Positions 17,806 through 27,682 of a stretch of 64,000 bases of DNA are shown here, in pieces (the stretch's first letter is position 1; every line of letters begins with the position of its first letter). The notes under the pieces were generated by a model that did not search any database, was not told where the DNA came from, and saw only the letters and a list, made by a program, of their open reading frames with translations. The stretch comes from Xanthomonas euroxanthea. GTDB taxonomy: Bacteria > Pseudomonadota > Gammaproteobacteria > Xanthomonadales > Xanthomonadaceae. The stretch lies in the NCBI RefSeq assembly GCF_900476395.1, contig NZ_UIHB01000001.1:440217-504216 (forward strand), given 5' to 3'. A program made the translations under genes and the position numbers.

Positions 17806-18840
17806 TCAGGCAGCGTGCTCGCAGGCCGTGCTACGGGTGATCTCCGCATGCACGGTGCCCGGGTGGTCATGGTCGGCGGTGTCGACGGTGATCTGCATCG
17901 GGCGCAGGCCCAGGCGCTGGAACAGGGCCTGGTCGCGTTCGGTGTCCGGGTTGCCGGTGGTCAGCAGTTTTTCGCCGTAGAAGATCGAGTTGGCACCGGC
18001 CAGGAAGCACAGCGCCTGCAGCTCGTCGCTCATTGCTTCGCGGCCGGCGGACAGGCGCACCATCGAATGCGGCATCGTGATGCGGGCCACGGCGATCATG
18101 CGCACGAATTCGAACGGATCCAGCTGCTGGGTGCCGTGCAACGGCGTGCCGGCAACCTGCACCAGCTGGTTGATCGGCACCGAGTCCGGGTGCGCCGGCA
18201 GCGTGGCCAGCGCCAGCAGCAGGCCGATGCGGTGCTCGCGGGTTTCGCCCATGCCGACGATACCGCCGCAGCAGGTCTTCAGGCCGACGTCGCGCACATG
18301 CTCCAGCGTGTTCAGGCGATCCTGATACTGGCGGGTGTGGATGATCGAGTCGTAGTAATCCGGCGCGGTGTCCAGATTGTGGTTGTAGTAGTCCAGCCCG
18401 GCGTCCTTGAGCGCGCGCGCCTGGCCGGCGTCGAGCATGCCGAGCGTGGCACAGGTCTCCAGCCCCATCGCCTTGACCTCGCGGATCATCGCCGCGACCT
18501 TGGGGATGTCGCGCTCCTTGGGCGAGCGCCAGGCCGCGCCCATGCAGAAGCGCGAGGCGCCGGCGGCCTTGGCTTGCCGCGCCTTGGCGACGACCTCTTC
18601 GGTCTCCATGAGCTTCTGCGCGGTCACGCCGGTGTCGTAGCGCTGCGCCTGCGGGCAGTACGCGCAGTCTTCCGGGCAGCCGCCGGTCTTGACTGACAGC
18701 AGCGTGGAGACCTGCACTTCCGCCGGATCGAAGTGTTCGCGATGCACGCTGGCGGCGCGGTGCAGCAGCTCCGGAAACGGCAGATCGAACAGCGCCTGCA
18801 GCTCATTGCGATCCCAGTCATGGCGTACGACAACAGACAT
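17806..18840 (-). CDS. bioB: Biotin synthase
   Basis: Radical-SAM enzyme of 344 residues that inserts sulfur into dethiobiotin. The radical-SAM cysteines are in [12 protein letters not shown] (Cys55, Cys59, Cys62). The auxiliary cluster region follows: [51 protein letters not shown], and the Arg in VRLSAGRE. The start at 18840 ([12 protein letters not shown]) is chosen over an upstream frame extension. It is the first gene of the biotin run, and a BirA-like operator lies 60-93 bp upstream. bioA and bioD are not in the window. Confidence 0.97.
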   Translation of the reverse strand: MSVVVRHDWDRNELQALFDLPFPELLHRAASVHREHFDPAEVQVSTLLSVKTGGCPEDCAYCPQAQRYDTGVTAQKLMETEEVVAKARQAKAAGASRFCMGAAWRSPKERDIPKVAAMIREVKAMGLETCATLGMLDAGQARALKDAGLDYYNHNLDTAPDYYDSIIHTRQYQDRLNTLEHVRDVGLKTCCGGIVGMGETREHRIGLLLALATLPAHPDSVPINQLVQVAGTPLHGTQQLDPFEFVRMIAVARITMPHSMVRLSAGREAMSDELQALCFLAGANSIFYGEKLLTTGNPDTERDQALFQRLGLRPMQITVDTADHDHPGTVHAEITRSTACEHAA

Positions 18841-18883
18841 CGGGGTTTCCTGACAGTCAGCGGCTTGGAAGCCAGGCAGTCTG

Positions 18884-19615
18884 GTGAGCATGCGAGAGGC
18901 TGTCAACTTCGATGAGGTGCATTCGGTTTACAGCTGGCCGCGACGGGTGTTGCGGCTGCTGCTGCCGAACGTGTGCCTGGTATGCGCCGAGGCCGGCACT
19001 GCCGACGGCGATCTCTGCCCGTGGTGCCGCGCAGCCTTGCCCGATCACGGGCGCGCCTGCCTGTGCTGCGCAACGCCGTTGTCCGCCTCCGATGAAGCGC
19101 TGCTGTGCGGGCAATGCCTGCAGCATCGGCCGCCGCTGCAGCACGTGCATGCGTGCTTCACCTATCGCTGGCCGGTGGATGGCCTGCTGCGACGTTTCAA
19201 GTTTCGTCAGGATCTGGCCGCCGGGCGTCTGCTCAGCGAGTTGATGGTCAAGGCGTGTGCGGGCCTGCCGCGTCCGCAGGCACTGGTGCCGGTGAGTCTG
19301 CATCGGCAGCGCCTGCGCCAGCGCGGTTACGACCAGGCGCTGGAGCTGGCCAGACCGCTCGGGCGCGCGCTGCGGTTGCCCTGCCTGCCCTTGCTGCGCC
19401 GGGTCCGCGCGACCGCGCCGCAGTCGGAGCTGGATGCGGCCGAGCGCCAGCGCAACCTGCGCGGCGCCTTCGTGGCGCGTGGCGCGTTGCCGGCGCATGT
19501 GGCATTGGTGGATGACGTGATGACCACCGGTGCGACGCTGCATGCGGCGGCGCAGGCCTTGCGTCGGGCCGGCGTGCAGCGGGTGGATGCGTGGGTGTGT
19601 GCGCGGGTGCCGTGA
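18884..19615 (+). CDS. comF: ComF family protein (phosphoribosyltransferase-like)
   Basis: Protein of up to 243 residues associated with natural DNA uptake in competent bacteria. The N-terminal zinc-ribbon is visible as [26 protein letters not shown] and CGQCLQ. A PRTase domain follows ([54 protein letters not shown] with the PRPP loop). The start is GTG at 18884 or ATG at 18890; they differ by two residues. It diverges from bioB, and the probable BirA operator overlaps its first codons, so biotin status could also affect it. Confidence 0.92.
   Translation: MSMREAVNFDEVHSVYSWPRRVLRLLLPNVCLVCAEAGTADGDLCPWCRAALPDHGRACLCCATPLSASDEALLCGQCLQHRPPLQHVHACFTYRWPVDGLLRRFKFRQDLAAGRLLSELMVKACAGLPRPQALVPVSLHRQRLRQRGYDQALELARPLGRALRLPCLPLLRRVRATAPQSELDAAERQRNLRGAFVARGALPAHVALVDDVMTTGATLHAAAQALRRAGVQRVDAWVCARVP
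18900..18933. promoter_or_regulatory. Probable BirA (biotin) operator
   Basis: CTGTCAACT and GGTTTACAG separated by 16 bp. The right half is a perfect proteobacterial BirA half-site and the left half differs from CTGTAAACC at two positions; spacing matches the known operator. It is 60 bp upstream of bioB and overlaps the comF start. Confidence 0.65.
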
Positions 19616-19660
19616 GGCTGGTGGGCCGCGGGTTGTGAGCTGCACCATGGGCTTCGCCCG

Positions 19661-19695
19661 TACCCTCACCCCGACCCTCTCCGCTGGGAGAGGGG
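19661..19695. repeat. Dispersed repeat with hairpin between convergent comF and ubiA
   Basis: TACCCTCACCCCGACCCTCT followed by CCGCTGGGAGAGGGG. An 8-bp stem (CCCTCTCC/GGAGAGGG) with a 4-base loop is formed at 19675-19694. This CTCACCCC...GAGAGGG unit is a common intergenic repeat of proteobacteria. Placed between two gene ends, it may serve as a bidirectional terminator, although no T tract follows. Confidence 0.6.
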
Positions 19696-19726
19696 CTTAA
19701 GCCGAGGTGGTTTGCCCGTCTGCGGG

Positions 19727-20632
19727 TCAGCGCATTGCCAGGGCGGCGGCGATGCCGACGAAGATCGCCAGGCCCACCCAGTTGTTGTGCAGGAAGGCAC
19801 GGAAGCAGGGGCCGCGTTCGCGGTGGCGGGCAAGCCGGAATTCGTAGGCCACCAGCAGCGCGGCCACGCCCAGCCCTGCCAGGTACGCGATGCCGAGACC
19901 GGCACGCAGGCCGACCAGTGCCAGTGCCGCAAACATCGACGCATACAGCAGGCCCTGCGCGAGCAGGTCGAACCTGCCGAACAGGATGGCGGTGGACTTG
20001 CTGCCCATGCGGATGTCATCCTCGCGGTCGACCATGGCGTACCAGGTGTCATAGGCCGTCGCCCACAGGATGTTGGCCGCGTACAGCAGCCAGGCCAGCC
20101 ATGGCACGCTGCCCTGCACCGCGGCGAACGCCATCGGGATGCCCCAGCCGAAGGCCATGCCCAGATAGACCTGGGGCAGGTGGGTATGGCGTTTGAGATA
20201 GGGGTAGCTGGCGGCCAGGAACACGCCCGGCACGCTCAGCGCCACGGTCAGCCAGTTGAGCGTGAGCACCAGCGCGAACGCCACCAGCATCAGCACCACG
20301 AACACCCACAGCGCCTCGCGCCCGGACACCGCACCGGTGGCCAGCGGACGCGACTTGGTGCGCTCTACATGCGGGTCCAGCCAGCGGTCGGCGTAGTCGT
20401 TGATCACGCAGCCTGCCGAGCGGGTCAACCAGACCCCGGCGGTGAACACGAACAGCGTCCACAGCGGCGGCAGGCCATCGGCAGCCAGCCACAATGCCCA
20501 CCAGGTGGGCCACAGCAACAACAGGCTGCCGATCGGGCGATCGCCGCGGACCAGCTTCCAGTACTGCCCCAGTCGCTGCGGCCAGGTCAGCGCGGGCGCT
20601 GTCGGCAGCTGTTCAACACCATGCTTGCTCAT
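19727..20632 (-). CDS. ubiA: 4-hydroxybenzoate polyprenyltransferase
   Basis: Integral membrane prenyltransferase of 301 residues that attaches the polyprenyl tail to 4-hydroxybenzoate in ubiquinone synthesis. Both Asp-rich motifs are present: [21 protein letters not shown] (from residue 78) and [22 protein letters not shown] (around residue 200). [20 protein letters not shown] and [11 protein letters not shown] are UbiA-type. About eight hydrophobic helices can be counted. The start at 20632 ([10 protein letters not shown]) is good. No partner ubi gene is adjacent. Confidence 0.96.
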   Translation of the reverse strand: MSKHGVEQLPTAPALTWPQRLGQYWKLVRGDRPIGSLLLLWPTWWALWLAADGLPPLWTLFVFTAGVWLTRSAGCVINDYADRWLDPHVERTKSRPLATGAVSGREALWVFVVLMLVAFALVLTLNWLTVALSVPGVFLAASYPYLKRHTHLPQVYLGMAFGWGIPMAFAAVQGSVPWLAWLLYAANILWATAYDTWYAMVDREDDIRMGSKSTAILFGRFDLLAQGLLYASMFAALALVGLRAGLGIAYLAGLGVAALLVAYEFRLARHRERGPCFRAFLHNNWVGLAIFVGIAAALAMR

Positions 20633-20861
20633 GCTGCAAAGGGTAGCAGTGCGGCCTGGCCGCGGTCATGCGCTGGCCGGTGATCGCGCAGTGCATCGTC
20701 CGGGCTCCCAGGCGGCTGCCCGGTGCCGCGCCAGGCCGGGCAGGAGTGGGCGCAGCATCCGGGCGAGCCCAGGTCGGCAACGCAATGGTGCCCGGTCGTT
20801 CGGCAGGCCTGCGCTGCGGGGTCACGCGCGCGGCGGCGGTTCTGGCATAATGCCCGATCAG

Positions 20862-20938
20862 GCGCTCGTAGCTCAGCCGGATAGAGTAGTGGCTTCCGAA
20901 GCCATTGGTCGGGGGTTCGAATCCCTCCGGGCGCACCA
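20862..20938 (+). tRNA. tRNA-Arg (anticodon CCG)
   Basis: Full cloverleaf of 77 nt including encoded CCA. Acceptor GCGCTCG pairs with CGGGCGC, the D-stem is GCTC/GAGT, the anticodon stem is GTGGC/GCCAT with loop TTCCGAA (anticodon CCG), and the T-arm is GGGGG-TTCGAAT-CCCTC. Its last 20 bases are repeated at 36956-36975, marking it as the integration site of the element that follows. Confidence 0.97.
20919..20938 (+). repeat. Attachment site, integrase-proximal (within tRNA-Arg 3' end)
   Basis: GAATCCCTCCGGGCGCACCA, identical to 36956-36975. The sequences diverge immediately after the CCA end and 1 base before the repeat, as expected for a core crossover site of a tRNA-targeting integrase. 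Confidence 0.9.
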
Positions 20939-20970
20939 GATGAACCATCCAGGGACATCCAAGAAAGTCC

Positions 20971-20997
20971 AAAACCCCTGAGAAATCAGGGGTTTTT
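20971..20997 (+). terminator. Rho-independent terminator after tRNA-Arg (element side)
   Basis: Stem AAAACCCCTG / CAGGGGTTTT with loop AGAAAT, followed by T. A related hairpin (ATAAACCCTCGA...TCGGGGGTTTAT) follows the distal core site at 37007-37034, which is probably the original tRNA terminator displaced by integration. Confidence 0.85.
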
Positions 20998-21050
20998 GTT
21001 GCCCGCACGTCCTGTTGGGTCCACCCTGATCCATTGAAATCCAGGCTGAT

Positions 21051-21070
21051 CGGGGGCATAGATGGGGGCA
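21051..21070. repeat. Paired GGGGGCA motifs near the integrase-side end
   Basis: CGGGGGCAT at 21051-21059 and TGGGGGCA at 21063-21070. The same motif pair occurs at 36877-36886 and 36890-36898 near the other end. Position and pairing suggest arm-type binding sites of the integrase; this is inferred. Confidence 0.5.
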
Positions 21071-21100
21071 CCAGCCCCCAGTGCGAATACGGATGCCCCC

Positions 21101-22285
21101 ATGCCCCTGAGTGATGCTTCAGTACGTAGCGCGAAGCCCTCCAGCAAGCCCGTAAGACTGTTTGATGGCGGTGGCCTGTATGTCGAGATCTCGCCGACTG
21201 GTGCCAAACTCTGGCGATGGAAGTATCGATACGGCGGCAAGGAGAAGCGCTTGGCATTGGGGATGTATCCAGAGGTCAGCTTGGCAGAGGCGCGAGCGCA
21301 GCATCTGGAAGCACGCAAAGTCCTTCGGTCAGGCATCGACCCAGGTGAGAAGAGAAGGGTCGACAGGCTGGTTCGGGTGGATCGTTCTCAGCTGAGCTTT
21401 GCAGCTGTCGTGGCAGAACTCCTGGCCCTGCATGGCAAGAAGAATTCCGTCCTGACGATGAAACGCAATGGCAGGATCGTCGAGAAGGACCTCAACCCCT
21501 ATCTGGGCGATAGGCCTATCGCTGAGATAACTGCGCCGGAACTTCTAGCTGTCCTGCGCAAGATAGAAACGCGCGGGGCCATTGAGACAGCTCATCGAGC
21601 TCGAGGTATTGCCAGTATGGTGTTTCGATATGCCATTACCGTAGGCAAGGCTGAGCGCGACCCGGCTGCCGATCTTTTTGGGGCGCTAGAGACCCCAAAG
21701 GTGCAGAATTTCGCCAGCCTGACGGAGCCTGCTGCGGTGGCGCCGCTGCTGAGGGCCTTGTGGGGGTACGAAGGAAGTCCCGTTGTGCGCGCTGCCCTAA
21801 AGCTGGCGCCCTTAGTCTTCGCGCGGCCAGGCGAGCTGCGGACAGCCAAGTGGGCAGACGTCGATCTTGAAGCTGGCGAGTGGCGTTACGTTGCCACTAA
21901 GACAGGTGTTCCCCACATTGTGCCGCTGGCCTCCCAAGCAGTTGATGTCCTTCGTGAGCTTCAGCCCATCACCAAAAGCAATGAGTTCGTGTTCCCTAGT
22001 CTCCATGGGAAGGGAAGGCCGATGAGCGATAGCACTATAAATGCTGCCCTGAGGCGGATGGGGTTCGACTCCAAGACGATGACCGGTCACGGGTTTCGTG
22101 CGATGGCTCGCACGATTCTGGATGAGGTGCTTGGCTTCCGCCCTGATTACATCGAACACCAGCTCGCGCATGCTGTGCGTGACCCAAACGGCAGGGCATA
22201 CAACCGCACAGCTCATCTCACCGAGCGCCGAAAGTTGATGCAAGCGTGGGCCGACTATTTAGACGGTCTACGGATACAGCGGTAG
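21101..22285 (+). CDS. Tyrosine recombinase, P4-type integrase
   Basis: Site-specific integrase of 394 residues. The N-terminal DUF4102-type arm-binding domain reads MPLSDASVRSAKPSSKP...LFDGGGLYVEI and KRLALGMYPEVSLAEARAQ. The catalytic part has the first Arg in FARPGELRTAKWADVD, the Lys in the TKTGVPHIVPL hairpin, HGFRAMART (His-x-x-Arg), HQLAHAVRD and the nucleophile Tyr in GRAYNRTAHL. MPLSDASVRSAK is the usual P4-integrase opening, so 21101 is preferred to an in-frame ATG at 21062 lying inside the GGGGGCA motif. It is adjacent to the tRNA-Arg it presumably targets. It looks intact. Confidence 0.95.
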   Translation: MPLSDASVRSAKPSSKPVRLFDGGGLYVEISPTGAKLWRWKYRYGGKEKRLALGMYPEVSLAEARAQHLEARKVLRSGIDPGEKRRVDRLVRVDRSQLSFAAVVAELLALHGKKNSVLTMKRNGRIVEKDLNPYLGDRPIAEITAPELLAVLRKIETRGAIETAHRARGIASMVFRYAITVGKAERDPAADLFGALETPKVQNFASLTEPAAVAPLLRALWGYEGSPVVRAALKLAPLVFARPGELRTAKWADVDLEAGEWRYVATKTGVPHIVPLASQAVDVLRELQPITKSNEFVFPSLHGKGRPMSDSTINAALRRMGFDSKTMTGHGFRAMARTILDEVLGFRPDYIEHQLAHAVRDPNGRAYNRTAHLTERRKLMQAWADYLDGLRIQR

Positions 22286-23076
22286 GCAAGTTCAGATTTG
22301 GGCGGCGTCAGCCGTTTCTAGCAGAAAGCGCGTGTCAGATCTGCCCGCGCGTGTCGAGCCGTCTTGTCACCGTAACCGACGCTACATCGAGATGGCACAC
22401 TGGACGTCCAAGGACGAATTTGCAGGCAAGACCTATGAAGGTAATCGATCGCTTGTTGCTGATCTCGCCGGTTGCCCTGGAGCGGCGAGGCTAGGTCCAG
22501 TCCAGTCGATGAGCCGGCGGCGGATGTATTGCGTGCTTCGCGCTTACTAAGAGTCACAGTAGTGATGCCAGAGGCGCAATTACACCTTTAGCATAATCAG
22601 GATTTCTCAGTTGACCTTGGGTCGTAATACCGGCATTGCGTTACTGGAGGCCACCCAAGCATCGGTGTTCAACAGTTTCGGGTAAGGAACTGACCACCCT
22701 CAAAGCGGATATTGAAGCTCTCGGGTTCGTGGGCGTACGCTACGATCGGCCGCTGCTCGGGATTCATGTAGTCGGCGTGCATGCCAAGGCCCGGGTAGCT
22801 CAGGCGAATTGCTGGGCCTTCCGGGTTGATTTCCACTGCAGTGAGGCGGGCGAGTGCACGGTTGGGCAGGACGAGCTTCCAGATGAAAAGGCCGCCAGAC
22901 ACAGCGGTCATAACTTCGTCGATGCAAGAGCCTCCGTATCAGGTGTTGATATGCAGGCTGCCGCACCGATTGAGGATCTATGCGCGAAGCAGGGAACAGG
23001 GTGGTTGACAGCTTCTTAACGTCCTCGGATGCTATGCCGTCACTTGAGCCCGCCGGCTCTTAGCAAGGATCGCTTT
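22286..23076. other. Gap between integrase and ABC transporter genes
   Basis: 791 bp, lower in GC than the chromosome on either side, without an intact recognisable gene. It contains a plausible minus-strand remnant (22669-22911, listed separately) and should contain the promoter of the secretion genes. Short plus-strand frames around 22332-22550 and 22636-23019 show no recognisable features. Confidence 0.5.
22669..22911 (-). pseudogene. Possible remnant of an unrecognised gene
   Basis: 80-codon frame whose translation looks protein-like rather than random (ending segments RALARLTAVEINPEGPAIRL and PIVAYAHEPESFNIRFEGGQ). The frame stays open upstream to 22938 (YGGSCIDEV before the Met) and then meets a stop, with possible continuation in a different frame. 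I do not recognise the family. It may be the C-terminal piece of a decayed cargo gene, or a small intact gene. Confidence 0.3.
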
Positions 23077-25242
23077 ATGTCAGGGGGAAGTGCGTCGCTC
23101 TCGTTAGTCGAGGGCGGCTCGTCGGTGCAAGACCGACCGGATCTGGGACTGCAGGGGTTGGTCCTGCTGGCGCAATTTCATGGCGTTGCCGCCGACGCGG
23201 TGCAGTTGTCTCATGGGTTTGGCCGAGGCAGCGAGCCGTTCGACGAAACCACGTTGCTGCTGGCTGCCAAGCAATTGGGTCTTAAAGCCAAAGTCGTTTC
23301 CCAGCCGGCCGTACGGATCGGCATGGCCGCGTTACCGGCCTTGGCCCTGGTGCCGGATGGCGACGCCTTTATCGTTGCCAAGGTTGGCGCGGACCAGGTC
23401 CTGATCCACGATCTGGTCGAAAAACGGCCGCGCTCCATCTCGCCCGCCGAATTCGAAGCGCGTTACCGGGGGCGGTTGTTGCAGGTCGCGTCCCGGGCTT
23501 CGGTACTCGGCGACCTGGCCAAGTTCGACTTCAGCTGGTTCATTCCGGCAGTGGTCAAGTACCGCAAGTTGATGATCGAGGTTTTTATCGTCTCGTTCTT
23601 CATCCAGCTGTTCGCGCTGATCACGCCACTGTTCTATCAGGTGGTGATGGACAAGGTGCTGGTGCATAACGGCCTGACCACCCTGGATGTCATCGCGATC
23701 GGGCTGGTCTCGATGGCGGTGTTCGATGTGCTGCTATCGGGCCTGCGCACCTATGTTTTCGCACACACCACCAGCAAGATCGACGTGGAGTTGGGTGCGC
23801 GGCTGTTCCGGCATGTGCTGTCGCTGCCGTTGGCGTACTTCGAGTCGCGGCGGGTCGGGGACACCATCGCGCGTGTCCGCGAGCTGGAGAACATCCGCAA
23901 CTTCCTGACCGGGCAGGCGCTCACCTCGGTACTGGACCTGTTCTTTACGGTGGTATTTCTATCGGTGATGTTCTGGTACAGCGGCTGGCTGACCTTGATC
24001 GTGGTGCTGTCCTTGCCGCTGTACGCCACGATCTCTGGACTGATCACCCCGGTGCTGCGCAAGCGCTTGAACGACAAGTTTGCGCGTGGCGCCGACAACC
24101 AATCGTTCTTGGTGGAGACGGTCAGCGGTATCGGCACGGTCAAGGCGATGGCTGTGGATCCGCGCGTGACCCGTACCTGGGACAACCAGCTGGCCGGCTA
24201 TGTCAGCGCCGGTTTCAACGTCACCCGCATCGCCACCCTGGGACAGCAAGGTGTGCAACTGGTGCAGAAGCTCACCGCTGTGGCAGTGCTGTTCTGGGGC
24301 GCCAAGTTGGTGATGGAAGGCAAGCTGTCGATCGGCCAGTTGATCGCCTTCAATATGCTGTCGGGCCAGGTCACCGCACCGATCATCCGGCTGGCCCAGT
24401 TATGGCAAGACTTCCAGCAGGTCGGTATCTCGGTCGAGCGGCTGGGCGACATCCTCAATACCCGCACCGAGGTGCCGGGCAGCCGCCTGGCATTGCCGGC
24501 GATTCGTGGGCAGGTGACATTCGAGCGGGTCACGTTCCGCTATCGGCCGGATGCACCCGAGGTGCTCAACGGGATCGAGCTGGATATCCGCCCGGGCGAG
24601 ATCATCGGCATCGTCGGCCGTTCCGGCTCCGGCAAGAGCACCTTGACCAAGCTGGTGCAGCGGCTCTACACGCCTGAGCGCGGGCGGGTATTGATCGATG
24701 GGCAGGATCTGGCGCTGGCAGATCCTGCATGGCTCCGCCGGCAGCTGGGCGTGGTGTTGCAGGAAAACTTCCTGTTCAACCGCAGCGTGCGCGAGAACAT
24801 CGCCTTGACCGATCCCGGCATGCCGCTGGAGCGAGTGATCAACGCCGCCAAGCTGGCCGGCGCGCACGACTTCATCCTTGAATTGCCTGAGGGCTACGAC
24901 ACCAAGGTCGGCGAGCATGGCACCGGTCTTTCCGGTGGGCAGCGCCAGCGTATCGCGATCGCACGCGCACTGATCGGCGACCCACGCATCCTGATTCTCG
25001 ACGAAGCCACCAGTGCGCTGGACTACGAGTCCGAACACGCGGTGATGAGCAACATGCGCACGATCTGCAAGGGCCGCACCGTGCTGATCATCGCCCATCG
25101 CCTGTCTACCGTACGGCAGGCCAACCGCATCGTCGTGGTGGAGAAGGGGCGCATTGTCGAGAGCGGCTCGCATGCCGAGCTGGTCGACCGTCCGGAAGGC
25201 CAGTACGCGCATCTATACAGACTGCAACAGGGGACACCATGA
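23077..25242 (+). CDS. HlyB-type ABC transporter of a type I secretion system
   Basis: Inner-membrane permease/ATPase of 721 residues that powers export of RTX substrates. Residues 1-140 form a C39-like domain without the protease Cys (a CLD domain, as in HlyB). The six-helix membrane domain spans about 150-430. The ATPase follows, with Walker [10 protein letters not shown] (514-522), LSGGQ (618-622) and Walker [12 protein letters not shown] (Asp642). The start at 23077 has a good AAGGA box 7 bp upstream; an in-frame ATG at 23029 does not. It overlaps the HlyD-like gene by 4 bp (ATGA). Confidence 0.95.
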   Translation: MSGGSASLSLVEGGSSVQDRPDLGLQGLVLLAQFHGVAADAVQLSHGFGRGSEPFDETTLLLAAKQLGLKAKVVSQPAVRIGMAALPALALVPDGDAFIVAKVGADQVLIHDLVEKRPRSISPAEFEARYRGRLLQVASRASVLGDLAKFDFSWFIPAVVKYRKLMIEVFIVSFFIQLFALITPLFYQVVMDKVLVHNGLTTLDVIAIGLVSMAVFDVLLSGLRTYVFAHTTSKIDVELGARLFRHVLSLPLAYFESRRVGDTIARVRELENIRNFLTGQALTSVLDLFFTVVFLSVMFWYSGWLTLIVVLSLPLYATISGLITPVLRKRLNDKFARGADNQSFLVETVSGIGTVKAMAVDPRVTRTWDNQLAGYVSAGFNVTRIATLGQQGVQLVQKLTAVAVLFWGAKLVMEGKLSIGQLIAFNMLSGQVTAPIIRLAQLWQDFQQVGISVERLGDILNTRTEVPGSRLALPAIRGQVTFERVTFRYRPDAPEVLNGIELDIRPGEIIGIVGRSGSGKSTLTKLVQRLYTPERGRVLIDGQDLALADPAWLRRQLGVVLQENFLFNRSVRENIALTDPGMPLERVINAAKLAGAHDFILELPEGYDTKVGEHGTGLSGGQRQRIAIARALIGDPRILILDEATSALDYESEHAVMSNMRTICKGRTVLIIAHRLSTVRQANRIVVVEKGRIVESGSHAELVDRPEGQYAHLYRLQQGTP

Positions 25243-26660
25243 AGCACCTGCTCCAGGGATGGCGCGATTTCTTCCTCCGCTACCTCAAGATATTCAAATC
25301 GGCCTGGGCGGTGCGCCGCCAGCTCGACCCGCCCGAGCGCAGCGCCGATGAGCGTGCATTCCTGCCCGCACATCTTGAGCTGACCGAAACGCCGGTCTCG
25401 CCCACCGCACGTTGGACGATGCGCATCATCATCGGCTTCTTCTGTGTGGCGCTGCTGTGGGCATGCCTGGGCAAGCTCGACATCGTCGCGGTGGCACCCG
25501 GCAAGACCGTGGTCGATTCGCGAACCAAGGTGGTGCAGACCGCAGAGACGGCAGTCGTGCGCAGGATCCTGGTGCGCGACGGACAAGCGGTGAAGAAGGG
25601 CCAGTTGCTGGTCGAACTCGATGCCACCGCCACCGGTGCCGAATTTGCCCAGGCCGGCGATGCCCTGATCAATGCACGGCTCGCCGCGCTGCGTCAGGCC
25701 GCCCTGGCAACCGCCATCGCCACCGGGCAGCCACCGCAGCTGGGCGCGGCACCGGATCTACCCGCAGAGCGCGTCGCCAACGAGCAGCAACTGGTCAGTA
25801 GCCAATTCGATGCCTTCCAGGCCCGCCTGCATAACCTCCAAGCCAGCATCGCCCAACGTCAGGCCGAACTGCAGACCACCCAGGACGCCATCGCACCGCT
25901 GGCCGAATCCGCACGCATTTCCAAGGTGCGCGCGGAAGACTACGCCCGCCTTGTCGAAGGCAAGTACGTCGGCCGCCACGACTATCTGTTACGCGAACAG
26001 GAACGCATCGCCGCAGAAAGCCAGCTCGCCACCCAGCGTAATCGCCTGCAGGAAATACGCTCGGCCATCAGCGCAGCGCAAGAGGAATTGCGCGTGCTGG
26101 TTACCGACACACGCCAGCAAGCGCTGGACGCGCTGCGCCAAGCTAGCGAACAAGCCGGCCAACTGACCCAGGACGTTGCCAAGACCGGCCAGCGCGACAA
26201 GCTGATGGCCCTGCACGCGCCCGTGGACGGCACTATCCAGCAGCTGGCCGTGCACACCGTGGGCGGTGTGGTGACGCCCGCACAGCCGTTACTGGTCGTC
26301 GTGCCTGCCGAAGAAGCCTTGGAAGTAGAGGTCACCGTCCTGAACAAGGACATCGGCTTCATGCGTCCCGGCCAACCGGTCACCGTCAAGGTCGACAGTT
26401 TCCCCTATACCCGCTACGGCTACCTGACCGGCACGGTCGCCAGCGTCTCGCATGATGCCGCGCACGACGAAAAGCTGGGCCTGGTGTTTCCTGCACGCAT
26501 CAAATTGAACGGCAGCACGCTGGCGATCGATGGGGTCAAGGTGCGGATGAGTGCCGGGATGAGCTTGAGTGCTGAGGTTAAAACTGGAAAGCGTCGGGTA
26601 ATTGATTACTTGTTGAGTCCCCTGCGAATGCATGGCTCGGAATCTTTGAGAGAGAGATAA
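25239..26660 (+). CDS. HlyD-type periplasmic adaptor of a type I secretion system
   Basis: Membrane fusion protein of 473 residues linking the ABC transporter to a TolC-type outer-membrane channel. It has a cytoplasmic N-terminus, one transmembrane helix (about 60-80, [18 protein letters not shown]), a lipoyl-like half motif ([37 protein letters not shown]), a long alpha-helical hairpin rich in Ala/Gln/Arg (about 130-310), then [34 protein letters not shown] and the HlyD beta domain ending in a basic segment. It is translationally coupled to the ABC gene. No TolC gene is on the island, so a chromosomal TolC is needed. Confidence 0.94.
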   Translation: MKHLLQGWRDFFLRYLKIFKSAWAVRRQLDPPERSADERAFLPAHLELTETPVSPTARWTMRIIIGFFCVALLWACLGKLDIVAVAPGKTVVDSRTKVVQTAETAVVRRILVRDGQAVKKGQLLVELDATATGAEFAQAGDALINARLAALRQAALATAIATGQPPQLGAAPDLPAERVANEQQLVSSQFDAFQARLHNLQASIAQRQAELQTTQDAIAPLAESARISKVRAEDYARLVEGKYVGRHDYLLREQERIAAESQLATQRNRLQEIRSAISAAQEELRVLVTDTRQQALDALRQASEQAGQLTQDVAKTGQRDKLMALHAPVDGTIQQLAVHTVGGVVTPAQPLLVVVPAEEALEVEVTVLNKDIGFMRPGQPVTVKVDSFPYTRYGYLTGTVASVSHDAAHDEKLGLVFPARIKLNGSTLAIDGVKVRMSAGMSLSAEVKTGKRRVIDYLLSPLRMHGSESLRER

Positions 26661-26920
26661 CGCCAATGTGGGGGCGGCACCGGCGTAGTTATACTCGGGA
26701 TTTTTTTCGTGGAAATATTTTTGCGGAACGGCCTTAAAAATTTCTACCGTCTACACCTGCTTACAAAAAGAGGTTGCCCAATGTCTGTAACAGCAGAAAA
26801 ACCAGGAGCAGCTTGACCATGTCTGAAACGATAAGCGCGCACTGTCTGATACAAGCGCAAGCACTGCAAACGTGTCCGGAGCGTCGTGCTGCATACACGC
26901 ACGTCCAGATAGGGGCTGTT

Positions 26921-27670
26921 ATGCGTGGGTGTGTCCTATTGGTACTGTCGGTGCTCGCGGCCGCCTGCTCCAGGACCAGTCCGTCGGATAAAGCCAATCG
27001 GCCGGATCTGGTCGGCACTATCGGCCCCAACGTCATTCATGTGCCAGCACGGGATCTGCTCTTCTACGAATCTGAGCCGGGTACGAAGGAACTGAAAGGC
27101 AAATGTGAACGTCCATTGCGCAGTCTGGTCATCCGTTTGCGCTGGCCGGGCATGGAGCCACTTAATGAGAATAATGCCGAGGACTACCAAGTTCATCACC
27201 GGCAATCGGTCGGCGACTCCCAATGGATCGAAATTGGCATGACTCGCCTCACTCCTACCGAGAAGGTGACGCTTTCCGGAACGAGGGATTTCTTACTCTA
27301 TCGAAAGCGGATCGCCTCCAGCTATCCGGATGGACTTCCACTCACTTATGGTTACTCCGCGGATGCAGGTCTGAAATTCGCACATCTGAGCACCCCCTTG
27401 CCTCACGAAGTTAATTCAATCGTGTACTCCGATCAAATTGAGAAGGGGCATGATTCAAATATATTAATCGACTGCACTCATGGTGCAAAATATGACCCGC
27501 CACGCTGGACGCCTTTATGTGATCAGTTGATCATTGAGCCAAGTTTCCCGCAAGTGAAATTTAGAGTTTCTTATCGCGCTAATCTCTTGCCGGAATGGCC
27601 GCAAATAACCTCCGCGGTCCATTCCTATCTACAGAAAGCGCGCGCCCAATGCCCTTCAAACAGGAAGTAA
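26921..27670 (+). CDS. Lipoprotein of unknown function, cotranscribed with the RTX gene
   Basis: Protein of 249 residues starting with a lipoprotein signal (MRGCVLLVLSVLAAAC, Cys at residue 16). The mature part has no domain I recognise. It holds three later Cys residues that could form disulfides (KGKCERP, LIDCTHG, PLCDQL) and a Cys near the end (RAQCPSN). The ATG at 26921 is preferred because it begins the signal peptide; in-frame ATGs at 26774 and 26819 lie further up. It ends 12 bp before the RTX start, so the two are surely one transcript. Codon use is less GC-rich than the chromosome. Possible roles are immunity or surface retention; neither is proven. Confidence 0.75.
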   Translation: MRGCVLLVLSVLAAACSRTSPSDKANRPDLVGTIGPNVIHVPARDLLFYESEPGTKELKGKCERPLRSLVIRLRWPGMEPLNENNAEDYQVHHRQSVGDSQWIEIGMTRLTPTEKVTLSGTRDFLLYRKRIASSYPDGLPLTYGYSADAGLKFAHLSTPLPHEVNSIVYSDQIEKGHDSNILIDCTHGAKYDPPRWTPLCDQLIIEPSFPQVKFRVSYRANLLPEWPQITSAVHSYLQKARAQCPSNRK

Positions 27671-27682
27671 AGGAAATTAATC

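Noticed and set aside
22636..23019. A 127-codon plus-strand gene before the ABC transporter
   Set aside because: No ribosome binding site or domain, and it overlaps the more protein-like minus-strand frame.
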